Origin: Allobosea sp. CRIB-10
GTDB lineage: Bacteria > Pseudomonadota > Alphaproteobacteria > Rhizobiales > Beijerinckiaceae
NCBI RefSeq assembly: GCF_900112185.1
Contig: NZ_FOKP01000004.1
Span: 1 to 64,000, forward strand
Direction: 5' to 3'
Length of the DNA stretch: 64,000 nt
Of the stretch, positions 13,568 to 23,915 are shown one piece after another; positions within the stretch are counted from its first letter, which is position 1, and each line of letters starts with the position of its first letter. The notes under the pieces are model-generated. The model saw nothing but the letters and a program-made list of their open reading frames with translations, ran no database searches and was not told the origin of the DNA. The position numbers and the translations under genes were made by a program.

Positions 13568-13765
13568 GGAAAGGTCTCGCTGAAGCGTGAGGTAGGAAGG
13601 CCGCCCTACAGGATCGGGCCGCCCGGCTCAACCGCCGGCATCGCCGCAGCGCGATGAACAGGGGCTGAAGCAGGGCCGGCATGCCGGGACTCTCGGCCTC
13701 CGCGGTTGCCTCCCGCTTCGTTCCATGCGACCGAGCGAACGGAGAAAACGCGGGATTTGGCGACC

Positions 13766-14911
13766 ATGGCCCAGCTTCTGACCATCGAGGATTTGCGTCT
13801 GCAGGCGAAGCGCCGCGTCCCGCGCATGTTCTACGACTATGCCGATTCCGGCGCCTGGACCGAGAGCACCTACCGCGCCAACGAGGCCGATTTCGCCAAT
13901 ATCAAGCTGCGCCAGCGCGTCGCGGTCGACATGACCAACCGCACGCTGGCCTCGACCATGATCGGCGAGCAGGTCTCGATGCCGGTCGCCCTCGCCCCGA
14001 CCGGCATCGCCGGCATGCAGCACGCCGATGGCGAGATCCTCGCGGCCAAAGCGGCAGCCCGGGCCGGCGTTCCCTTTACGCTCTCGACCATGAGCGTCTG
14101 CTCGATCGAGGACGTCGCCCAGAACACCGACAAGCCGTTCTGGTTCCAGCTCTATGTGATGCGCGACCGCGCCTTCATCGAGCGCCTGATCGACCGCGCC
14201 AAGGCGGCCGGCTGCTCGGCGCTGATGCTGACGCTCGACCTGCAGATCCTCGGCCAGCGCCACAAGGACATCCGCAACGGCCTCTCGGCTCCGCCCAAGC
14301 CGACCATCGCCAACCTGATCAACCTCGCCTTGAAGCCGCGCTGGTGCATGGGCATGCTCGGCACCAAGCGGCGCAGCTTCGGCAACATCGTCGGCCACGC
14401 CACCGGCGTCGGCGACATGACCTCGCTCTCGGCCTGGACCGCCGAGCAGTTCGACCCGACGCTGAGCTGGGACGACGTCAAATGGATCAAGGATCGCTGG
14501 GGCGGCAAGCTGATCCTGAAGGGCATCCTCGACGCCGAAGACGCCGAGCTCGCAGCCCAGAGCGGCGCCGATGCGCTGATCGTCTCCAACCATGGCGGGC
14601 GCCAGCTCGACGGCGCGGTCTCCTCGATCGCGGCCCTGCCGGGGATCGTCGAGCAGGTCGGCGGGCGCATGGAGGTCTGGATGGATGGCGGCGTCCGCTC
14701 CGGCCAGGACGTGCTCAAGGCGGTGGCGCTCGGCGCCCGCGGCGTGCTGATCGGGCGCCCCTTCCTCTATGGGCTGGGCGCCATGGGCGAAGACGGCGTC
14801 AGGCTCGCCCTCGAGATCATCCGCAAGGAGCTGGACATCACCATGGCCCTTTGCGGCAAGCGCGACATCCAGGATGTCGACGCCAGCATCCTGGTGAAGG
14901 GCAAGGCCTGA
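13766..14911 (+). CDS. lldD: FMN-dependent 2-hydroxyacid (L-lactate) dehydrogenase family
   Basis: A 381-residue TIM-barrel flavoprotein. The catalytic base is His276 in SNHGGRQLDG, and GILDAEDAELA plus the WMDGGVRSGQD phosphate-binding segment are typical of LldD, glycolate oxidase and mandelate dehydrogenase. The frame is open 20 residues upstream, but MAQLLTIEDLR is the natural start. It would oxidise L-lactate or a related 2-hydroxyacid at the inner membrane. No lactate permease or LldR regulator is next to it, so the exact substrate is open. Confidence 0.9.
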   Translation: MAQLLTIEDLRLQAKRRVPRMFYDYADSGAWTESTYRANEADFANIKLRQRVAVDMTNRTLASTMIGEQVSMPVALAPTGIAGMQHADGEILAAKAAARAGVPFTLSTMSVCSIEDVAQNTDKPFWFQLYVMRDRAFIERLIDRAKAAGCSALMLTLDLQILGQRHKDIRNGLSAPPKPTIANLINLALKPRWCMGMLGTKRRSFGNIVGHATGVGDMTSLSAWTAEQFDPTLSWDDVKWIKDRWGGKLILKGILDAEDAELAAQSGADALIVSNHGGRQLDGAVSSIAALPGIVEQVGGRMEVWMDGGVRSGQDVLKAVALGARGVLIGRPFLYGLGAMGEDGVRLALEIIRKELDITMALCGKRDIQDVDASILVKGKA

Positions 14912-14932
14912 GCCTGTTCAGGCCTACGATAG

Positions 14933-15049
14933 CCCTCATCCTGAGGAGCCATTCCCTTGGGAATGGCGTCTCGAAGGATGCTCCAGGAAGCTCCGGATCT
15001 AGCTGGACCATCCTTCGAGACGGCCCTGCGGGCCTCCTCAGGATGAGGG
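14933..15049. repeat. Dispersed palindromic repeat, family A, copy 2
   Basis: It has the same outer arms as copy 1 (CCCTCATCCTGAGGA and its complement) and the same inner CGTCTCGAAGGATG pair, with a different central loop. It starts 21 bases after the lldD stop, between convergent genes, so it could double as a transcription end. Confidence 0.9.
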
Positions 15050-15085
15050 CAGAGAGTTTCCGAACATCGACGAGCCCCTAAGCGC

Positions 15086-16099
15086 TCACGGCTCCTCTTC
15101 CAGAGCCAGGACCGCGAAGCTCGCCAGCCAGTGCTCGCCCATATAGTCGCCGGCGATATGCGGAATTCCCGCGGCGAGATGCTCGGCTGCGGCGGCCTCC
15201 GCCACCGCGCGGCGGGTATCACCTTCCGGCAGCGCCCCGGCCAGCGCCCGCCAGCACCAGGCGCGGCTGAGATTCAGCCCGTCGAGATGCGCGATCTTGC
15301 CATCGCTGCGATCGGTTACGGTCGCGGGGCGGAACAAGGTCGCCGGCTCCCGGCGCTCCAGCCTCGGCAGGAAACGGTCGAACCAGGGCAGGAAAGCTTC
15401 CGGCGCCAGCAGCCGGCGCATGCACTCGGCTTCGATCAGCGCCGAGGACTGGAAATCATCGCCACTCGGCTCGCCCCAGGCCGGGCAGTCGGCATCCTCG
15501 CCATACCAGCGCTGGGCCGTCTCGCGCAGCAGGACGGCGAACGCGTCATCCGCCATCGCGGTGGCATAGTCGGCCGCCATGCGCAGGCCGAAGGCGGTGT
15601 TGAAATGCGTCCCGACCCGCACCGGATAGGTCGCGAGCGGCAGGAAATCGCGGAAGCGCTGCGCGAAGGCCTCGGCCAGCGGGGCGATGGTCCCAGACCA
15701 GCTCTTGTCGTCGAGCAGACTGAGCTCCGCCGCCAGCTTCAGGAGCCAGCCCCAGCCATAGGGGCGCTTGAAGCCGCGCGCGGTCGGCGCGGCGAGGTAA
15801 GCGCATTCGACCGCGACCTTCTCGGGCGTCAGCTGCCCGTCGAACAGCGCGCGGATATCCGCGGCCGCTTCGAAGTTGGGGTAACGCCGCAGCAAGCGCG
15901 CCAGCATCCAGTAGCTGTGGACGCAGGAATGCCAGTCATAGCTGCCATAGAAGATCGGATGCAGCTCACGCGGGGTGCGCGCGTCCTCCGGCCCCGCCAG
16001 CGTGTGATCCGGCTTGTTCGGGTATTCGCGCCCGACATGCCCGAGCGCGATGCGGGCGAAACGGAGCGCGAGCTCTTCCGTCAGATGGGCTGCGGTCAT
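15086..16099 (-). CDS. DUF2891 family protein
   Basis: A 337-residue soluble protein rich in aromatic residues and helices, with the conserved HPIFYGSYDWHSCVHSYWML stretch near residue 47 that marks the DUF2891 family. The fold is probably an alpha/alpha barrel like those of glycan-processing enzymes, but the function is unknown. Its ATG overlaps the stop of the BASS permease by four bases, so the pair is translationally coupled and probably works on the same compound. There is no signal peptide. Confidence 0.88.
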   Translation of the reverse strand: MTAAHLTEELALRFARIALGHVGREYPNKPDHTLAGPEDARTPRELHPIFYGSYDWHSCVHSYWMLARLLRRYPNFEAAADIRALFDGQLTPEKVAVECAYLAAPTARGFKRPYGWGWLLKLAAELSLLDDKSWSGTIAPLAEAFAQRFRDFLPLATYPVRVGTHFNTAFGLRMAADYATAMADDAFAVLLRETAQRWYGEDADCPAWGEPSGDDFQSSALIEAECMRRLLAPEAFLPWFDRFLPRLERREPATLFRPATVTDRSDGKIAHLDGLNLSRAWCWRALAGALPEGDTRRAVAEAAAAEHLAAGIPHIAGDYMGEHWLASFAVLALEEEP

Positions 16100-17019
16100 G
16101 ATGGCTTCCTTGCTCTGGCGTAGGTGATTAGCAGGTCGATCAGGCGCGGGGTGAGATAGATCGGCAACTGCGTCGCCGCAAAGAACAGCGCCATGCGCGG
16201 CGAGGCGGCGGCGCCGAGCGCCGACCAGACCAGCCCGACATTGCGGTTGCCGAGGATGAGGCCGACGGTCAAACGCTCGGCGAGCGTGCCCGGCAGCAGG
16301 ACCGCACCGACGCCCTGCAGACCAAGATTGCAGGCGAAGGCGAGCGCGAGGCAGAGCAGCGCTCCCTGCCAATCCGCTTCGATCTGCGCGCGCACCCCGG
16401 CCATGGTCGCGATCACGAAGACGAGCAGCGCCGCGATCACGATCCTGTCGACCGCTTCGCCATGGCTCTGCAGCTGCGATCCCGCAAAGCGCCGCAGCAT
16501 TAGGGCGACGCCCTCGGCGCCGCCGACCAGCAGGGCCAGGCGCAAGGCGAGGTCGAAGGCGCTAAGCCCGATCCCGCCGAACCAGCCGGCCAGAAGCGGC
16601 ACGGTGAGCGGGGCGAGCGCCATGCACAGCAGCGTGACGGCAAGGGGCACCGTGCCGTCGAGCCCGAGCATCCGCGCCACCGCTGCCGTGCCGCTCGATG
16701 GTGGAGCTGCGGTGGCCAGCACGAGCGCCAGCGCGAGCTCGGTACCGAGCTCGAGACGGTGGGCGAGCAAACCGACAAGGATCGGACAGGCGACCATCAC
16801 GGTGACGGGGAGCAGAACGGAAAGCGCGGGGCGCCCGAGCACGGCGATGACGGCCTTGCCATCGGTCCGCAGCAGCGTGCCGAGCACGATGATGAAGATC
16901 ATCACCGGCATCGATGGCCGAGTCAGCTCGGCCAGCGCCGGTGAGGCCAGGCCGACGAGGACGCCGAGAGCCAGGATGGTCGGGCCGCGCGGCACGAGGC
17001 GCGACAGGGATGCTCGCAT
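16096..17019 (-). CDS. BASS-type sodium/organic-anion symporter-like permease
   Basis: A 307-residue membrane protein with 8-10 hydrophobic segments. The internal ATAAPPSSGTAA and GNRNVGLVW motifs fit the bile-acid:sodium symporter superfamily. The start at 17019 gives a basic first loop and then TM1. It is divergent from a NodD-like LysR gene 90 bases away and coupled to a DUF2891 gene, so it is probably an inducible uptake system for an organic acid. The substrate is unknown. Confidence 0.78.
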   Translation of the reverse strand: MRASLSRLVPRGPTILALGVLVGLASPALAELTRPSMPVMIFIIVLGTLLRTDGKAVIAVLGRPALSVLLPVTVMVACPILVGLLAHRLELGTELALALVLATAAPPSSGTAAVARMLGLDGTVPLAVTLLCMALAPLTVPLLAGWFGGIGLSAFDLALRLALLVGGAEGVALMLRRFAGSQLQSHGEAVDRIVIAALLVFVIATMAGVRAQIEADWQGALLCLALAFACNLGLQGVGAVLLPGTLAERLTVGLILGNRNVGLVWSALGAAASPRMALFFAATQLPIYLTPRLIDLLITYARARKPS

Positions 17020-17109
17020 GCGCCTCGTCCGGTCGTTTCAAGCGCGCCCCTTTCAGCAGTTCGCACGGCATTGTGGAAATCGATTTTTACTATCGGTATT
17101 ATTGCTCAG

Positions 17110-18015
17110 ATGAATTTGGCTGCCATCGATCTCAACCTCCTCGTCGCCTTCGAGGCGCTGCTGGAGGAGCGCAACGTCACCCGCGCCGGCCAGCGCATCG
17201 GGCTGGCGCAGCCTTCGATGAGCAGTGCGCTGACGCGCCTGCGCGCCTTGTTCGGCGACGAGCTCTTCATCCGCACCGCCGCCGGCATGCAGCCGACCGT
17301 CAGGGCATTGGAACTCGCCCGGCCGATCGGCGAGGCACTCGCCCGGATCAGGGCGACGCTGGCGCCGGATACCGCCTTCGAGCCCTCGACCGCCTACCGC
17401 CGCCTGACCATTGCCGTGACCGACTATGGCGACCTCGTCGTCGTGCCGCCGCTCGTCGCCCTGCTGCGCCAGGACGCGCCCGGCATCGACCTCGTCGTCA
17501 GGCCGATCGGCGATGCCGCCGCCAGCCTCGCCGCCCTCGAACGCGGCGATGTCGATGCGCTGATCGGCGGCCATCTGCCGGACTCTCCCCGCATCGTCAG
17601 GCGCACGCTGTTCGAGGAGGATTTCGTCTGCATTCGCGACAAGGCGCACGCTACGCCGCTGACGGCCGACGAGTACCTCCGGCTGCCGCATGCGCTGTTC
17701 TCCTCCGCCGGCGGCGACGGCTCGCCCGGCGTTGTCGACGCTATCCTCGCCATGGAAGGCCGCAAGCGCCGGGTCGCGGTCACGCTCGCCCATGTCGTCG
17801 CCGTGCCCTTCGCCGTCGCCGGCACCGATCTGGTCGCGACCATGGCGCGGCGCGTCGCCGGGCGCTTGGCCGCGATCGCCGGGGTGACGCTCATGCCCCT
17901 GCCCTATGACACCCCGCCCTTCGCCATCGACCTGCTGCATGGCCGCCGCGCCACGGCCGATCCGGCCTTGAGATGGTTCCTGACCGCGATCGAGCGGGTC
18001 GGACGCTCGCTTTAG
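17110..18015 (+). CDS. LysR-family regulator, NodD-like subgroup
   Basis: A 301-residue protein. NLAAIDLNLLVAFEALLEER and SMSSALTRLRALFGDELF are typical of the NodD/LinR/NahR subgroup, which usually senses aromatic or organic acids. The chosen ATG at 17110 matches the conserved MNLxxIDLNLL start; an upstream extension is open. It faces away from the BASS-DUF2891 operon and is its likely activator. Confidence 0.88.
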   Translation: MNLAAIDLNLLVAFEALLEERNVTRAGQRIGLAQPSMSSALTRLRALFGDELFIRTAAGMQPTVRALELARPIGEALARIRATLAPDTAFEPSTAYRRLTIAVTDYGDLVVVPPLVALLRQDAPGIDLVVRPIGDAAASLAALERGDVDALIGGHLPDSPRIVRRTLFEEDFVCIRDKAHATPLTADEYLRLPHALFSSAGGDGSPGVVDAILAMEGRKRRVAVTLAHVVAVPFAVAGTDLVATMARRVAGRLAAIAGVTLMPLPYDTPPFAIDLLHGRRATADPALRWFLTAIERVGRSL

Positions 18016-18062
18016 AACGCGAGCGCAGGCGGCCTTGACTCCCGCGCCCATCGCATCCAGAT

Positions 18063-18083
18063 AAATGAGCAATCACTCACTCA
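18063..18083. promoter_or_regulatory. Candidate TetR operator, site 1
   Basis: An imperfect palindrome centred on TGAGCAATCACTCA with an extra CTCA repeat, starting 39 bases before the tetR start. Except for one base, the same 21-base block occurs before the neighbouring SDR gene (18716-18736). Confidence 0.72.
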
Positions 18084-18101
18084 TTCAGATTTGACCCGTT
18101 C

Positions 18102-18671
18102 ATGGCCCGCCCCCTCAGCGAAGCAAAGCGCGAAGCAATCCTGGCCGCCGCCTGCAAGCTGGTGGCGGAACATGGCACCGGCGCGCCCACCGCGAAGATC
18201 GCGAAGGAGGCAAGGCTCGCCGAGGGCACGCTCTTCACCTATTTCGCCAGCAAGGACGACCTGCTCAACCAGCTCTATCTCGAGCTGAAGACCGACTTCG
18301 CCAGGCTCACCGTGCCATCCTACCCGAGCCATGGCAGCGTGCGCGACCGCTTCGAGCATTTCTGGAACGGCTTCATCGACTGGGGCGCGAAGCATCCCGC
18401 CAAGCGCAAGGCGCTGCGCCAGCTCGCCGTCTCGGGCCGGATCACCCAGGAGACCCGCGACAAGTCGGCCGTCGCCTTCGCCGAGATCAGCACCATGTTC
18501 GAGCAGGGGCGCCGTGACGGCGTGCTCAAAGGCGAGCCGCAGAGCTTCATCGGCGCGGTTCTCGACGCCATCGGCACCATGACGCTCGACCTGATCGCGC
18601 AGGAGCCGCACCGGCACGAGCACTACAGGAAGACCGGCTTTACGGTCTTCTGGGACGGCATCTCCGTCTGA
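18102..18671 (+). CDS. TetR-family transcriptional regulator
   Basis: A 189-residue repressor. The N-terminal helix-turn-helix (TAKIAKEARLAEGTLFTYFASKDDLL) is clear at residues 25-55, and the C-terminal helical effector domain is of unassigned type. It starts MARPLSEAKREAILAAA, a normal TetR start. The next gene downstream is an SDR oxidoreductase with the same operator-like block, so the pair forms a likely self-regulated unit with two promoters. Confidence 0.9.
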   Translation: MARPLSEAKREAILAAACKLVAEHGTGAPTAKIAKEARLAEGTLFTYFASKDDLLNQLYLELKTDFARLTVPSYPSHGSVRDRFEHFWNGFIDWGAKHPAKRKALRQLAVSGRITQETRDKSAVAFAEISTMFEQGRRDGVLKGEPQSFIGAVLDAIGTMTLDLIAQEPHRHEHYRKTGFTVFWDGISV

Positions 18672-18715
18672 ACACAAGTCACAGAAGGGGCCGCCTGGGC
18701 TCTTTCGACCAATTT

Positions 18716-18736
18716 AAATGAGCAAGCACTCACTCA
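18716..18736. promoter_or_regulatory. Candidate TetR operator, site 2
   Basis: TGAGCAAGCACTCA plus CTCA, identical to site 1 except for one base, starting 41 bases before the SDR start codon. The near-equal spacing to the two start codons supports one repressor acting on both promoters. Confidence 0.72.
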
Positions 18737-18756
18737 CAATATCGAGAGGACAGCAC

Positions 18757-19638
18757 ATGACGAAAACCTGGCTGATCACCGGCGCCGCCCGCGGCCTAGG
18801 CCGCTCGATCACTGAGACCGCCCTCGCCGCCGGTGACACTGTCGTCGCGACCGCGCGCGATCCCGGCCGCCTCGCCGATCTCGAGGCCCGCTACCCCGAC
18901 ACGCTGCTGTCCTTCGCACTCGACGTCACCGACATGGCGGCAGCGAACGTGGCCGTGACCGTCGCAGTCGACACTTTCGGCCGGCTCGACGTGCTCGTGA
19001 ACAATGCCGGCTATGGCCACGCCGCAGCCTTCGAGCAGACCAGCGAGGACAGCTTCCGCGCCCAGATCGAGACCAATTTCTACGGGGTCGTGAACCTCAC
19101 CCGCGCCGCCCTGCCGGTGCTGCGGGCCCAGCGTTCCGGCCACGTCATCAACATCTCCTCGGTCGGCGGTCGCACGGCTACGCCGGGCCTCAGCGCCTAT
19201 CAATCGGCGAAATGGGCGGTCGGCGGCTTCAGCGAGGTGATCGCCAGGGAGGTCGCGCCCTTCGGCGTCAACATCGTCTGCGTCGAGCCCGGCGGCATGC
19301 GCACCTCATGGGGCGAGATCGCCCGCGGCAACACCCCGGCCGTGATGCCGGACTACCAGCCCAGCGTCGGCGCCGTGCTCGACCTGCTCAGGACTTACGT
19401 CGGCAAGGAGATCGGCGACCCCGAACGCATCGCTGGGATCATCCTCGACCTCAGCCGGCGCGAAAGGCTGCCGGCCCATCTCGTCCTCGGCAGCGACGCC
19501 CTCTTCGTCCTCGCCCAGGCGGAGGCCGAGCGGCAGAAGCAGGCGGCGGATTGGGCGCAGGTCGGCCGGTCGTCGGATTTTGAGGGGACGGACCTCGCGG
19601 CTTTGCAGAAGCTGCTCGGCGGGGAGGCGCGGGCGTAA
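18757..19638 (+). CDS. Short-chain dehydrogenase/reductase
   Basis: A 293-residue NAD(P)-dependent classical SDR. It has the Rossmann loop TGAARGLG, the NNAG motif, the catalytic Ser in NISSVGG and the Tyr-x-x-x-Lys pair (YQSAKWA). The ATG at 18757 follows a GAGAGGA ribosome-binding site, which rules out the upstream in-frame ATG at 18718 that lies inside the operator. The substrate is not predictable. It is probably derepressed when the upstream TetR protein binds its ligand. Confidence 0.9.
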   Translation: MTKTWLITGAARGLGRSITETALAAGDTVVATARDPGRLADLEARYPDTLLSFALDVTDMAAANVAVTVAVDTFGRLDVLVNNAGYGHAAAFEQTSEDSFRAQIETNFYGVVNLTRAALPVLRAQRSGHVINISSVGGRTATPGLSAYQSAKWAVGGFSEVIAREVAPFGVNIVCVEPGGMRTSWGEIARGNTPAVMPDYQPSVGAVLDLLRTYVGKEIGDPERIAGIILDLSRRERLPAHLVLGSDALFVLAQAEAERQKQAADWAQVGRSSDFEGTDLAALQKLLGGEARA

Positions 19639-19717
19639 GCTGGACCATGGCGCTCTGCGACCACACGCCATCCAGGATAGCGATAGGCGAGATGTTGAAG
19701 GCCGAGGGCGCAGTCTG

Positions 19718-20110
19718 CTACGCCCTAAGGGTCGCCACACCGTAACCGCTCAAAGTCGCGTCGGCCGTAACAAGCGTCAGGCCGCGTCGCATCGTTTGCG
19801 CAACGATCATCCGATCGAACGGATCACGATGGACGAGAGGCAGACGGGCCGCAGCGAATGCATCTTCGAGCTCGATCGCCAAAATGGTCATGCCATGGCT
19901 TGGCAGAGCCGCCCAATCGAAAAGGCCGGGGTCGAAGCGACCAGCATTGCGCTTGATTTCGAGTTCCCAGGCCGTCGCGACGCTGACGAAAATGTCTTCG
20001 GCAGTGCCGATCGCTTCACAGATTACCGGTGGCAAGCGCTCGAGCCGGGCCGTCGCCCACCAGAACAGGATGTGGCTGTCGAGCAGCAGCCTCACCTTGG
20101 CTTCTGCCAA
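19718..20110 (-). CDS. vapC: PIN-domain toxin, VapC type
   Basis: A 130-residue PIN-domain ribonuclease. The acidic metal ligands are visible at D11 (LLLDSH), E49 (ATAWELE), D96/D99 (HRDPFDRM) and D117 (VTADATL), so the active site is intact. It overlaps the upstream antitoxin gene by 19 bases, as expected for a type II toxin-antitoxin operon. Such toxins usually cut tRNA or rRNA at specific sites; the target here is unknown. Confidence 0.9.
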   Translation of the reverse strand: MAEAKVRLLLDSHILFWWATARLERLPPVICEAIGTAEDIFVSVATAWELEIKRNAGRFDPGLFDWAALPSHGMTILAIELEDAFAAARLPLVHRDPFDRMIVAQTMRRGLTLVTADATLSGYGVATLRA

Positions 20111-20379
20111 TTGCCGTCACGGTCTTCGAAGCTTTCGCTGCCCTCGAAAAGATCAGCAAGCCCATCGTCAGGCTTCCACCAGTCCGGATCGATCTCCCTG
20201 ATCTGGCCGCTCCAGAAGCCGGGCTGGCGCTTCGGCATCGTCTCGGCCTGCGCCTCGACCTGTACCAGCTTGACCGCCGGCACGCCGTTGCGCGCGATGA
20301 CGACCTCCTCGCCTCGCAGAGCCTGCTCGATCAGACGCGAGAGGTTGGTCTTGGCCTCATGGACGTTAACGACTGGCAT
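20092..20379 (-). CDS. vapB: Phd/YefM-type antitoxin
   Basis: A 95-residue protein. Residues 1-55 form the Phd/YefM DNA-binding fold (VNVHEAKTNLSRLIEQALRG and VIARNGVPAVKL), and the acidic, tryptophan-rich C-terminal tail (DPDWWKPDDGLADLF) is the likely toxin-neutralising segment. An upstream open extension is rejected because MPVVNVHEAK is the family start. A 19-bp palindrome sits 25 bases upstream, consistent with autoregulation. Confidence 0.9.
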   Translation of the reverse strand: MPVVNVHEAKTNLSRLIEQALRGEEVVIARNGVPAVKLVQVEAQAETMPKRQPGFWSGQIREIDPDWWKPDDGLADLFEGSESFEDRDGNWQKPR

Positions 20380-20403
20380 CGACGCCTCCGCGGCGGATCG
20401 CGA

Positions 20404-20422
20404 GTTAGCTAGGCTAGCTAAC
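20404..20422. promoter_or_regulatory. Candidate antitoxin operator (19-bp palindrome)
   Basis: Arms GTTAGCTAG and CTAGCTAAC flank a single G. The arms match perfectly, lie 25 bases upstream of the antitoxin start and contain the AT-rich TAGCTA core often bound by Phd-like antitoxins. Confidence 0.75.
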
Positions 20423-20451
20423 ACGAAATCCGCCGAAAAGCGAGCTGAGGC

Positions 20452-22104
<1,653 letters not shown>

Positions 22105-22299
22105 GGGGCGTGCGGGCTCCGCTTGCGGCTGGCGTTCGGGCGTTGGGGAAATCTGGCCGCTATGTAGCGGGCCGGATGGCGAGCCGCAACCTTGCGGGGG
22201 CACCATCGCTCACAACTCCGCCAGCCTCGCAGATCGGGCCTTCCTCGGGCGCGCTTTTTGCCTCAGCCTGCGGCACTGGAAAAGGGCCGGAGCGGAACG

Positions 22300-23103
22300 A
22301 TGGGCATTCTATCCCGAGCCGTGACAGGACTTGCGCTGCTGCTGGCGGCTGCTTTCGCTTCGCCTGCCCTCGCCCAGGCGAACGAGCCCGGTTGCCGGCC
22401 GGAAATGGCGAGCTCCCGCCTGCCGATCCAGCGCGCCAACCTCGGCAAGGACGAGGTAAGGCTCACCTTTGTTGGCCATGCCACCTTCCTGATCGAGACG
22501 GCCGGCGGCGTGAAGGTCGCGACCGACTACAACGACTATGTCCGCCCGCCGGTGACGCCCGACATCGCAACGATGAACAAGGCGCATTCGACGCATTATT
22601 CGCGAGCGCCCGATCCCGCCATCAAGCAGGTGCTGCCGGGCTGGGACCCGTCCGGCAAGGGCGCCGCCCGTCACGACGTCACGATGGGCGACATGCGCGT
22701 GCGCAATGTCCCGACCAATATCCGCACCTATGGCGGCGACACCGACTATGACGGCAACTCGATGTTCGTCTTCGAGATCGGCGAGCTCTGCATCGCCCAT
22801 CTCGGCCATCTCCATCACCCGCTCGAGCCCGGCCATTTGCGGGCGCTCGGGCGTGTCGACATCGTGCTCTTCCCGGTCGACGGCAGCTATACGCTCGACC
22901 AGGAGGGCATGCTGGAGGTGCTGAAAGCCGTGCAGGCCCGGGTGATGATTCCCATGCACTTCTTCGGCGGCGGCACGCTAAACCGCTTCCTGGCGCGCTC
23001 GCAGGATCTCTGGCCGGTCGAGCGGCGCGAGCGGCCGGAGATCGTGCTGTCGAAGGCGAGCCTGCCGGCCAAGCCGACGATCATCGTCCTGCCCGGGCAT
23101 TGA
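22300..23103 (+). CDS. Exported metallo-beta-lactamase-fold protein
   Basis: A 267-residue protein with a signal peptide (residues 1-24, cut after ALAQ) and an MBL hydrolase fold of the UlaG/L-ascorbate-6-phosphate lactonase-like group. TFVGHATFLIET opens the fold, and LGHLHHPLEPGH and PMHFFGGG supply metal-binding histidines. The canonical HxHxDH is not obvious: the region after FVGHAT reads ATDYNDYVRPP, so the metal site may be unusual. It acts outside the inner membrane; the substrate is unknown. Confidence 0.75.
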   Translation: MGILSRAVTGLALLLAAAFASPALAQANEPGCRPEMASSRLPIQRANLGKDEVRLTFVGHATFLIETAGGVKVATDYNDYVRPPVTPDIATMNKAHSTHYSRAPDPAIKQVLPGWDPSGKGAARHDVTMGDMRVRNVPTNIRTYGGDTDYDGNSMFVFEIGELCIAHLGHLHHPLEPGHLRALGRVDIVLFPVDGSYTLDQEGMLEVLKAVQARVMIPMHFFGGGTLNRFLARSQDLWPVERRERPEIVLSKASLPAKPTIIVLPGH

Positions 23104-23115
23104 ACACGTCGGCGC

Positions 23116-23856
23116 TCACGTATTCACCCCGCCATCGATCGCGATTCCGGCGCCGGTGATGAAGCGCCCCTCCTCGCTGGCGAGATAGGCGATCAGCCCG
23201 GCGATGTCCTCGGCCTTGCCGAAGCGCGCGATCGCCATGCGCAGGCGCTGCGCCTCAGCATGATCGCCATCGGCAGGGTTCATGTCGGTGTCGGTCGAGC
23301 CGGGATGGACGATGTTGACGGTGATGCCGCGTGGCCCGAGATCGCGAGCGAGGCCCTTGGTGAAGCCGATCAGCGCCGCCTTGCTCATCGCATAGAGCGC
23401 GATCCCGGGCTCCATCACGCGCTCGGCCAGGCACGAGCCGGTGGTGATGATCCGCCCGCCATCCGGCAGATGCCTGGCGGCCGCCTGCGAGGCGACGATC
23501 ACCGCCCGGACATTGACGGCGATGACCTTGTCGATCTCGTCGAGGCCCCAGCTGCCGACCTCGCCATAATGCCAGATCCCGGCATTGTTCACGAGGATGT
23601 CGAGACCGCCAAGTTCGGCCACCGCCTTGTCGACGGCAGCCGTCAGCGCCGCCGGATCGGCACTGTCGGCCTGCAACACCACGGCCTTGCGGCCAAGCGC
23701 CCGAATCTGGTCCGCCACAGCCTCGGCCTTGTCGCGGGCGCGCTCATAGGTCAGCGTCACATCCGCCCCGTCCTGCGCCAATCTGAGCGCCGTTGCCGCG
23801 CCGATACCGCGGCTGCCGCCGGTCACGAGGGCCTTCTTGCCTGCCAGTTTCGTCAT
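23116..23856 (-). CDS. Short-chain dehydrogenase/reductase (FabG-like)
   Basis: A 246-residue classical SDR. It has the cofactor loop TGGSRGIG, the NNAGIW segment, the catalytic Tyr-x-x-x-Lys in YAMSKAAL and the C-terminal GAGIAIDGG. Ser in the ITTGSCLAE stretch is the third catalytic residue. It is transcribed away from a TetR gene 100 bases distant with an inverted repeat between them, so it is likely repressed by that TetR. It is a general oxidoreductase rather than the housekeeping FabG, as no fab genes are near. Confidence 0.9.
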   Translation of the reverse strand: MTKLAGKKALVTGGSRGIGAATALRLAQDGADVTLTYERARDKAEAVADQIRALGRKAVVLQADSADPAALTAAVDKAVAELGGLDILVNNAGIWHYGEVGSWGLDEIDKVIAVNVRAVIVASQAAARHLPDGGRIITTGSCLAERVMEPGIALYAMSKAALIGFTKGLARDLGPRGITVNIVHPGSTDTDMNPADGDHAEAQRLRMAIARFGKAEDIAGLIAYLASEEGRFITGAGIAIDGGVNT

Positions 23857-23915
23857 GCGTCACCATATCTGTAGTAATTGATACAAATATCGATGCCTCG
23901 CTTGCCCCGGAACGT

